A DNA stretch of 56,199 nucleotides from Thermoflexales bacterium (GTDB lineage Bacteria; Chloroflexota; Anaerolineae; J036; Brachytrichaceae). Both the position numbers and the translations under genes were made by a program. The notes below the pieces were generated by a model. It saw only the letters and a program-made list of their open reading frames with translations. It was not told the origin of the DNA and did not search any database. This document shows positions 44,442 to 54,200 of the stretch, piece after piece (position 1 is the first letter of the stretch; each line of letters starts with the position of its first letter). The stretch lies in assembly GCA_025056965.1 (NCBI GenBank), contig JANWVF010000132.1:1-56199 (forward strand), read 5' to 3'.

Positions 44442-45317
44442 TCATCCGTTGATCGCCGCGCTCGGCCCTACTAGCCGCGCGTCATCCGTCGCGACGATCT
44501 CTGTGCCGATTGGCTCCCCGCGCAACGCGCGCGAGATGCCGTTCTCGACTAGGCCTGAGAAGATGCGCACGGTCACCGTCGGGTGGGCCGTGACGAGATC
44601 GAGCATGTCGCGCACCTTGCTCGCCATGCCGCCGGTCACGTCTGCCCCACGCGAGCCGCCCACGCCTTCACGAACCTGATCCCAGTTGAGCGGGGTGATG
44701 CGTGGCACGACCGCGAGAGCTGCGCCGGGACGTTGGGGAACCTCTTCCTTCGCCGCCGTGAATCCCCGATATACGCCTTCGGTTTCGCCGGCTAACAGCA
44801 CGTGCGTCACCGGCAAGCCGTCGGCGAGATAGGCGAATACCTCTTCAGTTGAGACGATCGTCCCGCCGCGCACATCGTCAAACGCTACGTCGCCCATCAC
44901 CAATGGGACAAGGCCATGCTCCAGCGCCGTCCGGATCGGCACGACATCGAGGTAAACCAGCCGACCATCCACGCAGCGTGCGCTGGCCGATGGGCAAAAA
45001 CTGACTATCGGCAGCCCTGCCTCGTGGAGCGCATCGGCTACGATGCGGTTCAAACGCGCCGCCGCCACCGACACCTCGGCGAAACCACGCCAGCCTTCGG
45101 CATTGCGCACACCGGCGCGCGTGCCGTATCGCTTCGCCGCCGCATGGCCGAACGATCCGCTGCCGTGTCCCAACAGCAAGCGAGGCGCAGAGCCAGGTGC
45201 CCTCTCCCTGTACCAATCCACAATCTCCATGGCCAGACGACGGATTACATCCAGGCGCGGCGTGTTCGGCCTCGTTTTGTCGGTAATAAGAGAGCCACCG
45301 AGCTTAAGAAAGATCAC
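44442..45317 (-). CDS. ipk: Isopentenyl phosphate kinase
   Basis: A 291-aa amino-acid-kinase-fold protein. It begins MIFLKLGGSLITDK, the nucleotide-binding Lys/Gly loop, and has GHGSGSFGH with the catalytic His58 that distinguishes isopentenyl phosphate kinase from fosfomycin and glutamate kinases. GAxVTGGM-like ADVTGGMASKV near residue 230 completes the ATP site. IPK phosphorylates isopentenyl phosphate to IPP, the last step of the alternative mevalonate route described for archaea and for the chloroflexote Roseiflexus. Other pathway genes are not in this window. The start is GTG. The gene is divergent from the copper cluster across about 210 gene-free bases. Confidence 0.88.
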   Translation of the reverse strand: MIFLKLGGSLITDKTRPNTPRLDVIRRLAMEIVDWYRERAPGSAPRLLLGHGSGSFGHAAAKRYGTRAGVRNAEGWRGFAEVSVAAARLNRIVADALHEAGLPIVSFCPSASARCVDGRLVYLDVVPIRTALEHGLVPLVMGDVAFDDVRGGTIVSTEEVFAYLADGLPVTHVLLAGETEGVYRGFTAAKEEVPQRPGAALAVVPRITPLNWDQVREGVGGSRGADVTGGMASKVRDMLDLVTAHPTVTVRIFSGLVENGISRALRGEPIGTEIVATDDARLVGPSAAING

Positions 45318-45526
45318 TTGAAACCAACCTTAATCGGTAATGCGGAATAAACGACCTCGTTTGAGGCTGCCGGTGCTGCCGTGCCGTCTCGACAGGCACA
45401 ATATTATCTATGGCTTTTCGCACCATCGCGCGATCGAATTAGTTTCCTCGGTATGATTTCCATCACGCCGCGATAGTGCGGATGCGCACTACTCATTATC
45501 TAAGGCTGGATTAATATTTCGCCTCG

Positions 45527-45892
45527 ATGCGCGTGTTGCAGCGAGTCACCTTGCTGTTCATCGCAGGGCTTGTTCTCGCCGCGCCGATGTTGTGCGTGCA
45601 GTTCTGCGAGCTCCAAAGGAATGTCGCTCGACGGCACATATCGCTTGCCGATATGGCGCGATTGCACGCGCTGAGTTTAGCGGAGCGCAAAGCACAGCAT
45701 GATCATCATCACGACGATGATCGCGCGCCTTTAGCGCGCCTCAAACAGATGGTGAATAGCGTCACGGAGTTCCTCCTCACGGTGAGCATCGCCATCTGCG
45801 CGCTGATCATCGCACAGCGGTTTACTTCTCCGCTGCTGCGCCTGAACTACCCCCTTCTAGCCGTGCCCACGCCACCCCCTAAGGGCTTCTAA
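45527..45892 (+). CDS. Small His-rich membrane protein of the copper cluster
   Basis: A 121-aa protein with an N-terminal hydrophobic or signal-like segment (about 5-25), a short soluble part with the metal-binding-like cluster HDHHHDDD at about residues 63-70, and a second membrane segment (about 82-100). The tail is Pro-rich. I recognise no family. The position just upstream of copD and the CopC-MbnP gene, together with the His/Asp cluster, suggests metal binding, probably copper. That is inference. Cys residues occur in the first segment (MLCVQFC). It is the first gene of the plus-strand copper cluster, and its ribosome-binding site is weak. Confidence 0.6.
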   Translation: MRVLQRVTLLFIAGLVLAAPMLCVQFCELQRNVARRHISLADMARLHALSLAERKAQHDHHHDDDRAPLARLKQMVNSVTEFLLTVSIAICALIIAQRFTSPLLRLNYPLLAVPTPPPKGF

Positions 45893-46031
45893 GCTTCACC
45901 CCCGTTCTTACCCGTAACGCGCATTTGGGTGCGCCGAGTGCGTGCGACGCATCTGAACTGCGCACTGCGTCAACGCATCGAACACACGCACGTATTACCG
46001 TCATCGGAATCTGAGTCCTTTAGCCGAGGGC

Positions 46032-47099
46032 ATGATCAATCTGCTCGAGCCGCCGGCGCGAGCGGTGCTTTACATCGCGCTTATGGTCATGGTCGGCCTG
46101 CCGATCGGCCTGTATGGCGTCGTGCTGCCGATCTTCCACCGCCATGGGATCAGCGGGCAGCTCATCTTAGGCACAGCCCGACGTATCCAGGCTATCGCCG
46201 CCTTGGCGATGTTGGCCGGCGCTACGGCTTTCTTCATCGCACAGGTCGTCCCGCTCGAGCTGGAATTCGGAAGCCTTGCAGAGTGGGTCGAATTCACACG
46301 GCGTTCGCTGCTCGGGCAGATGTGGATCGCTCGTCTGGTGCTGGGATTGATCGCTCTGGCAGCGCTGAAGCTGGTCATGAGTCCGACTGCCGGCTTAGTT
46401 GCCTGCGCGTCGGCAGGGCTGGCAGCGCAGACCACTATCACGCTCACCGGCCACAGCGCGGCGATGGGCGAGGGGTGGATGCCGGTCGCCGCGGATTTCG
46501 CGCATCTCCTGGCGGGGGCGCTGTGGGGCGGCGGCCTAGTCATCTTGTGGGTCGCCGTGCATCATGTGGCGCGCAGCCGGACACCCCAGAGCGCCGAAAT
46601 GGTGCGCGCGCTGATCCGGCGCTTCTCGCCCTTCGGCATCGCCGGAGTCGCGCTCGTCGCCGGCACAGGCGTGGCGCTCTCTTCGTTGCATGTGGCCGAC
46701 GCCGATGCGCTGCGGAACTCCGACTACGGCCGGCTGATCCTACTGAAGGCGCTCCTTGCCGTGGGGGCAGTTGCGTTCGCGGCGTTGCACAAGTTCGCAA
46801 CCCAGCAACAGCTGAAGTCACACGCCGACGTGCGACGCTTTAGCCGCACCTTGCTGGCCGAGTTGGCGTTGGTCATCGGCGTCTTCTTCGGCGCGGCGCT
46901 GCTGTCCTCCACTGCACCGGCACACCAATACGTGACCCACCAGATGCCCGACGGCTCTACGCACACGATGCCGATCACGGATCCAGATTTTCAGCGCGCG
47001 CTGCGGATCGTCGCATTGGCGACACTCGCAGTGGGCGCCATTGCGTGCGCGCTGGAATGGCGCGCGCGCCTCAAGACTTCCTCAGAGGTAAAGGTATGA
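46032..47099 (+). CDS. copD: CopD-family copper import membrane protein
   Basis: A 355-aa polytopic protein with about eight membrane segments. The CopD core is recognisable by HSAAMGEGWMPVAADFAHLL near residue 143 (His/Met-containing), GALWGGGLVIL near 165 and the C-terminal half with SDYGRLILLKALL near 235. A loop near residues 294-318 is rich in His and Met (AHQYVTHQMPDGSTHTMPI), suitable for copper passage. CopD proteins take copper from periplasmic CopC and move it into the cytoplasm. The following gene encodes a CopC-fused protein and starts within the copD stop (ATGA), indicating tight coupling. Confidence 0.88.
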   Translation: MINLLEPPARAVLYIALMVMVGLPIGLYGVVLPIFHRHGISGQLILGTARRIQAIAALAMLAGATAFFIAQVVPLELEFGSLAEWVEFTRRSLLGQMWIARLVLGLIALAALKLVMSPTAGLVACASAGLAAQTTITLTGHSAAMGEGWMPVAADFAHLLAGALWGGGLVILWVAVHHVARSRTPQSAEMVRALIRRFSPFGIAGVALVAGTGVALSSLHVADADALRNSDYGRLILLKALLAVGAVAFAALHKFATQQQLKSHADVRRFSRTLLAELALVIGVFFGAALLSSTAPAHQYVTHQMPDGSTHTMPITDPDFQRALRIVALATLAVGAIACALEWRARLKTSSEVKV

Positions 47100-48307
47100 G
47101 AAGCTACACTCGGTTTGCGGCAGTCTTTGCGCTTGCTGCATCGCTCACCCTGACGACGAATCGAACGACTTTCTCGCACGCAGTGCTGGTCAGCGCCGAG
47201 CCGGCGCCGAACTCGACGATCGGCACTTCGCCCAAGCAGATCAAACTGGTGTTCAGCGAGGCGCTTCAGGACGTCGGGCATTCCATCACGCTGCTCGACG
47301 AGAAGAAGAACAAGGTTGAGATCGGTAAGCCGATGCTCGACCCACAGGACAAGACCAAGAAGACGCTGATAGCCGAAGTGCCGGTAAAGCTCGCGCTCGG
47401 CAGCTACACTGTGGAGTGGAAGAACCTTGCGACGGATGGTCACTCTGAGAAGGGGAGCTTCAAATTCACCTTGACCGAGATGACGGAGATGACGCTGAAG
47501 TTCGCCTTCAAAGCTGGTCGAGAGCCGGTCGCCTGCGGCAAGGAGATCAAGAACCTCGGCGCCCGGCGCACCACGGCGCAGATCATGGACGCCCGGATGT
47601 ACATCTCCAACATCCGCTTGATCGGACCCAGCGGCCAAGTGCCCTTTGAACTCACCCCGGACGGCAAATGGCAGACCGACCGCGTGGCACTGCTCGACTT
47701 CGAGGACGGCAGCGCCATGTGCAAGGAAACCGGCAACGCCGACCTGCGCGATGTGATCGTCGGCAAAGCGCCGGCCGGCCGATACACCGGCATCATCTTC
47801 GACGTGGGCATTCCCTTCGAGCTGAACCATGCCGATGTCGCCGTCGAGGCCGCGCCCCTGAACATCCAGGCCTTGTGGTGGAACTGGCAGACCGGCTACA
47901 AGTTCGTGCGGATTGACCTGGCCACGAACAGTGCACCCCCCAACGACAAGTGGTTCATCCATCTGGGCAGCACCGGCTGCGGCGGCAAGATGGGGCACGG
48001 CAGCGACCCGCATGGCATGGCCAACAAGCCCCCGGAGAAGCCCTGCAACAACCCCAACGTCTTCACGGTTCGGCTGAACCGCTTCGATCCGAGCAAGGAT
48101 CTGATCGTGGCCGACCTGGCCGGCTTGCTGACCAACGTCAATATCGCCCAGTCCACACCCAAGCCGGCCGGCTGCATGTCCGGCGTGGATGACCCCGACT
48201 GCCGACGGCTGATCCCGAACTTCGGCCTCTCGCTGGCCAACGGTCAATGCGTGAACGGCTGTCGCGGTCAGCGCTTCTTTCGCGTCGAGGCAGCGGCCAA
48301 ATCCTAA
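47096..48307 (+). CDS. CopC-MbnP fusion protein (copper-binding, four-Cys metallo-mystery family)
   Basis: A 403-aa exported protein. After a signal peptide (about 1-27) the mature end would be His28 (HAVLVSAEPAPNS), the CopC N-terminal copper ligand. Asp114 and His116 in ATDGHSEKGSFKF complete the CopC Cu(II) site. Residues about 131-400 match the MbnP family (metallo-mystery pair, four-Cys motif). It has LKFAFKAG at the start, Cys147 in VACGKE, Cys209 in AMCKETG, the Trp-rich WWNWQTGYKF at 261-270, HLGSTGC near 290-295, and further Cys residues near 317, 360, 369, 385 and 389. In MbnP a Trp is converted to kynurenine by MbnH for copper binding. An MbnH-like gene lies in the same cluster. 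The ATG overlaps the copD stop. Confidence 0.85.
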   Translation: MRSYTRFAAVFALAASLTLTTNRTTFSHAVLVSAEPAPNSTIGTSPKQIKLVFSEALQDVGHSITLLDEKKNKVEIGKPMLDPQDKTKKTLIAEVPVKLALGSYTVEWKNLATDGHSEKGSFKFTLTEMTEMTLKFAFKAGREPVACGKEIKNLGARRTTAQIMDARMYISNIRLIGPSGQVPFELTPDGKWQTDRVALLDFEDGSAMCKETGNADLRDVIVGKAPAGRYTGIIFDVGIPFELNHADVAVEAAPLNIQALWWNWQTGYKFVRIDLATNSAPPNDKWFIHLGSTGCGGKMGHGSDPHGMANKPPEKPCNNPNVFTVRLNRFDPSKDLIVADLAGLLTNVNIAQSTPKPAGCMSGVDDPDCRRLIPNFGLSLANGQCVNGCRGQRFFRVEAAAKS

Positions 48308-48321
48308 AAATCCGTGATCAG

Positions 48322-48350
48322 GCCGGTGGGCGCGCGGCGCGCCCACCGGC
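48322..48350 (+). repeat. GC-rich hairpin after the CopC-MbnP gene
   Basis: GCCGGTGGGCGCG at 48322-48334 is the exact reverse complement of 48338-48350 with a three-base loop. No T-run follows, so complete termination is doubtful. It lies 15 bases after the stop and 48 bases before the cytochrome gene. It may partially terminate or protect the upstream mRNA and set the ratio between copper-binding and cytochrome genes. Confidence 0.6.
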
Positions 48351-48397
48351 ACACAAAGACATTCCCCTGTAAGCTTTCTGAGAGGAGTATCGCAACT

Positions 48398-48895
48398 ATG
48401 ATGAACATCAAACTACACAAGAACGTTCGACGTGCGCTGCTGGCTGCTAGCGCTGGCATTGTATTGGCGCTCACGGCCTGTGGCGGCGAGGCCGCTCCCG
48501 AGCCAACCCAGGCCCCGGTTGCGCCCGCTGCCGAGCCGACGAAGGTTCCGGCGGCAATTGTGGAGAAAGGCAAGACCGTCTTCAACCAGTATGGCTGTCA
48601 GGCCTGCCATGCCATCCAAGGCTTCGCCAACGGCGCCGTTGGTCCGGCGCTGGATAACCTCTACACCAATGCGCTCAAGACCATCGCCAGCGAGGAATAC
48701 AAGCGCAGCGAGGGCAAGGCAACGACGGCAGAGGAATACATCCGCGAGGCCGTCCTGAATCCGAATGCCTTCGTCGTCGCTCAGTGCCCAACCGGCCCTT
48801 GCCCCAAGGGCGTAATGATCCAGAACTTCAAGGATCAAATCAGCGAATCCGAACTAGAGGCGCTGATTGGCTATTTGATGACGCTGGGGCGTTAG
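48398..48895 (+). CDS. Lipoprotein c-type cytochrome
   Basis: A 165-aa lipoprotein with a signal peptide ending in lipobox LTAC (Cys28), a Pro/Ala/Glu linker (about 30-52) and a class I mono-haem cytochrome c domain. The haem motif is CQACH at residues 67-71. A Met in CPKGVMIQNF near residue 148 is the probable axial ligand. Two further Cys residues flank it (QCPTGPC), which is unusual and might form a disulfide. Located between the MbnP and MbnH genes, it may carry electrons to or from the di-haem enzyme, but that is inference. An AGAGGAG ribosome-binding site supports the ATG pair at 48398/48401. Confidence 0.88.
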   Translation: MMNIKLHKNVRRALLAASAGIVLALTACGGEAAPEPTQAPVAPAAEPTKVPAAIVEKGKTVFNQYGCQACHAIQGFANGAVGPALDNLYTNALKTIASEEYKRSEGKATTAEEYIREAVLNPNAFVVAQCPTGPCPKGVMIQNFKDQISESELEALIGYLMTLGR

Positions 48896-48907
48896 GTCAC
48901 ACGTGGC

Positions 48908-48933
48908 GAGGGCGCAGGATCAGCTGCGCCCTC
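48908..48933 (+). repeat. Intercistronic hairpin between cytochrome and SCO-like genes
   Basis: GAGGGCGCA at 48908-48916 and TGCGCCCTC at 48925-48933 are exact reverse complements with an eight-base loop. It has no T-run and sits 13 bases after the cytochrome stop. It is the second such hairpin in the copper cluster. Confidence 0.5.
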
Positions 48934-48957
48934 ACCGCGCATCCGGCGCCGGGTCAT

Positions 48958-49621
48958 ATGACATCGCTTAAATCTACCGGCTACGCTTTCCTAGCCCTGT
49001 TGCTGTGCGGTGGCGTTATCGCCGGCGCGCCTATCGCCGACCGACTCGCGCAGTTGAGCCTGGTTAGGGCGCGAATGCACCTGCGGACGGCCTGGCGCGC
49101 GGTCGCGCCGCTGGCCATGCCGGGATATACCGACACGCCCGCTCACCACGCGATCCACATTGACGAGCCGCAGCGCCCGCCGAGCATAGCCTTCGTGAAC
49201 GGACATATAGACCGATTCACGCTGGACGAACTACGCGGCTACGGCGTGCTGCTGTTCTTCAGCAGCCGCGAGTGTGATGGCCCTTGCATCTACGTGCTGA
49301 AACAATTCGCACACGTCAAAGCCGCGCTCGGTGCATACGCAGCACGGGTTCGATTCGTGATCGTCGGCGTGGACGCAGAGCATGACCGCTCGCCTTCGCT
49401 GCTGCGCGTCGTGCGGTCATACGACCCGGATTTCATGGCGCTGACGGCGGATGCGCAAATATTCGCACAGTTCGCGCGCAAGCACGGCGCGACCATCCTG
49501 CGAACACCTCGAGGGACACACGGCGCGCCGGTCTTGCTCGCGCCCTATATCGTTTACCTAAATCCGGAGGGCTTTTGGACGATGTGCTTCCCGCCCGATA
49601 TGCCCGCCGAGGAGATCGCGG

Positions 49622-49650
<29 letters not shown>
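48958..49650 (+). CDS. SCO1/SenC-like thioredoxin-fold protein
   Basis: A 230-aa protein with one N-terminal membrane anchor (about 8-28) and an extracytoplasmic thioredoxin fold. The SCO-type CxxxC copper or redox motif is Cys106-Cys110 (RECDGPC), after the strand GVLLFFSS. FVIVGVDAEHDRSPSLL matches the SCO middle segment. The third copper ligand of SCO proteins, a His shortly before the final YLIDPDG-like strand, is not evident here, where the sequence reads VLLAPYIVYLNPEG. It may therefore act as a thiol reductant or be a divergent copper chaperone. It overlaps the start of the MbnH-like gene by 29 bases, so the two are translationally linked. Confidence 0.8.
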
Positions 49651-51205
<1,555 letters not shown>

Positions 51206-51215
51206 TCACCGCTGA

Positions 51216-51256
51216 GGCGGTTCAGGTCGCTCGCAACGACCTGAACCGCCCTTTTT
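51216..51256 (+). terminator. Strong intrinsic terminator of the copper cluster
   Basis: GGCGGTTCAGGTCG at 51216-51229 is the exact reverse complement of 51237-51250, with a seven-base loop, followed by CTTTTT. It stands ten bases after the MbnH stop and ends the plus-strand cluster. On the opposite strand the T-run is missing, so it does not serve the convergent macroglobulin gene. Confidence 0.9.
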
Positions 51257-51272
51257 ATCGGCACGAAGCCGA

Positions 51273-54200
51273 CTAGCGCTGGATGGTGAATGCTGCGCCA
51301 TCGCTTCGCCCGAACACCTCGGGGAAGTAAGTCTGCTCAACCGACGCCGGCATCACTTTGAACTGGCCGACGATGCTAGGCCGGATGACGTAGGTGTATT
51401 CATATGTGCCGGCAGGCAGGTAGCTGGCGAACACGGCCACGCGGTCATCGTAGACCTCGCGGTGGGTGAAGTACCACCAGCCCCAGCCAACCTTGCTGCC
51501 GAAGGCGGGGACAAAAGATTCGTTGCTTGGGTAGATCGTCTGGCTGGTCTTCAACGAGGTGTCCACAGCCTCGGCGCCGCCGGGAAGCGGATCAGTGACG
51601 CGCACGTAGTACAAGTCGTTCGGCGCAACGATGGTCAGACGCACGCGCACGTTCTGCCCGACCCGCGCGCTGCTGATGGCCGGACATGGCTTATCCAGCG
51701 TCGGCGTGCAGTCGGCCAGTTCATACTTGCGCGCGATCACGATGCCGCGGTTAATAGCAGGTGCCGTATCCGCGGGCAAGTAAGCGCGCAGGTGGGCGGT
51801 GTAGTATAGGCGTCCCTGACCTGCGCCGCGCTCGAAGACCAGCTCGTTCGCCTGATTCTGCAGTAGGCCGGCGACGGGGACGACTGCTTCTACGGATTGG
51901 CCCTGCGGATCGGCCTGGCCGCGCAGCAGGCTTTGATCGTTCAGCGTCACCCGCCAGTCGAAGGCGCTGCGGCGCTCACCGGTGGCGCCGATCCATTCGG
52001 CGAAGGCGACAATCGCCCACTCGGTCTCCTGTGTGGTAGACCAGCCGCTGCCCTCGCGCGCGGCCATCAACCAGCGCACGACGTTGGGGACGAGGGCACT
52101 GCCCGCGTCGAGCCGCGCCAGGGCCGCCAGCACAATAGCCGTGCTGCGCGTATCGCTGAAGAAGTTCGCCCAGTCGCGCTCGCGCTCCTGCCACGATATG
52201 CCGGTCGCGCTGGAGATGGCTGCTGACTGGATGTCGGCCAGCAGTGTCTTAATGCGCGCGTCGCCCGGGTTCACCCTGTCCAGCGCCATGGCCAGCAGCG
52301 CTTGGCCGTAGTGGCTGAGCTTGGCGCGGTTTTCGTAGAGCGCGCCGAGCCGACCGCTGTCGCCGCGCCCGGACTCGGCCTGCGCGAACAGGATGTAGGC
52401 TTGCCGGTTGGCCGCCGTCGCGTCGTTCAGGTCGCTCGGCGGCTTGAGCTGTTCGTTGAGGTAGAAGTGGGCGCGGTTCAGCGTAGCTTCATCCACCGGG
52501 AAGCCGGCTTGTTGCGCGCGCGACATGGCCAGCACGACGTGGGCGCTGATCATCGGATCGCTGCTGCCCGTCCACCAGCCCCAACCGCCGTCGCTGTTTT
52601 GTTGGCCGTAGAGGCGTTGCAGGGTTGCGGCGACGTCGTTTTGCAGCGCAGCGGCGCCGTTGGTCGGTTGGATGCCGGCCTGCGCTAGTGCCAAGTTCAC
52701 GATCAAGCGCGAAGCAGCCCAGTCGGCGCTCTCATACGGATAGGACTCCAGCGCCTCCACGCCCTTCGCCGCCGCAGCACCTAGACCGGTATCCGCGCGC
52801 ACGGTCAAATCGCCTTGGCCGGTGTTCAAGCGCGGCGGCAGCGCGACCAGCTCCAGCTTGCGTCCGGGCTCGCCTAAGTCGCCTGCCGTGCCGACCGTCT
52901 CCGGCGCGGCGTAGCGCAGAACCGGGATGCCGTTTGGCCGGCCGAACACGCCGGGCTGCACGCTGTCTTGCAGCCCTCCGCCGGTCACCGTCATGGTGAT
53001 CTCGGCAGAGGCTGCTGTGCCGACTGGCGGCTCCTGCACGATCACCGTCCAATCCACGCGCGCTGTGCCGCCGGCTTTGACGTTGACTTGCTGGATGGCA
53101 TCGCCCCCGATTAGCGTGAGGCCGGTGGAGACGAGGGCAACTTGCACGCCCAGATCAGCCGTAGTGTTGTTATTCACCACAGCGCCGATTGTGACCATAT
53201 CGCCGGCGACGAAGAAGCGCGGCGTTACCGGACGCACGAGCAGCGGTTTGGTGGAGACAACGTCCTTGGTCGCCTCGCCTACCCGAGTGTCGGGCGTGAT
53301 CGCGCGCGCGGTCATTCGCCACGTCGTCAGGTTGTCGGGAAGGATGATTTGTACGCGCGCTCGACCGGACTCATCGGTGCGCACGATGGCGTTCCAGTAG
53401 GCAGTATCTTTAAAGTTGCTCCGGACGAACTGCGCGTTGGCGACTGCCTCGCCGCCACCGCCGCCGCCCTTCGCCTGCGCAGCCGTCATCCTCTCAGTAA
53501 TGCGATCTACGTTGACGTTGAGCGTGCTGGCCGTGCGCACGCTGAGCGGCCGCTGGCCGTAGAACGCGTCGAGGATTGGTTGAACATTTGAATCGGCCAG
53601 GCTGAGCACCGCCTTGTCCACCAGCGCCAACGAAAGCTCGGCCTGAACCGGATTGCCGGCGACGTCGGTCACGCGAATGTCGTAGGTGGCCGTGTCGCGC
53701 GGGGCGTATTGCGGCCGGTCAGGCGTGATCTCGATGTTGAGGGCGAATTGCGTCGGCTCAACTGCAAACTGGGTGTAGCCCAGCCGGTAGGCCGGCACGG
53801 GATTCCTGTTGTCCACACCTTTGACCAGCATGACCGAGACGTAGACGTTCGGCGCGAAGCTCGGCTCAATCGGGATGTCCAGCACGTCGCTGTTGGTGCG
53901 CAGGGTGATGGTCTTGCGTTGGATGAAGCCGCCGCGCTCGATGGTGAGGAGCGCCGTCGTTGCGCCTTGGAACGGCGACGGCACGAGCACACGCGCGGTC
54001 TCGCCCACCCGGTAGCTGCGCTTATCGGCCTTCAGCTCAATGCGATCGTTGTTCTCGATGCGCCAAGCCACATATTCGCGGTCAGATGAGACGTAGACCG
54101 ATGTGCCGGCGGCCACGGCCGGCGCGCTGCCTCGCGGGCTAGCGGCGACGATGTAATATTCGCCCCCTGCCTCAGGCCGGAAGCTGGCTGCGGCCTTGCC

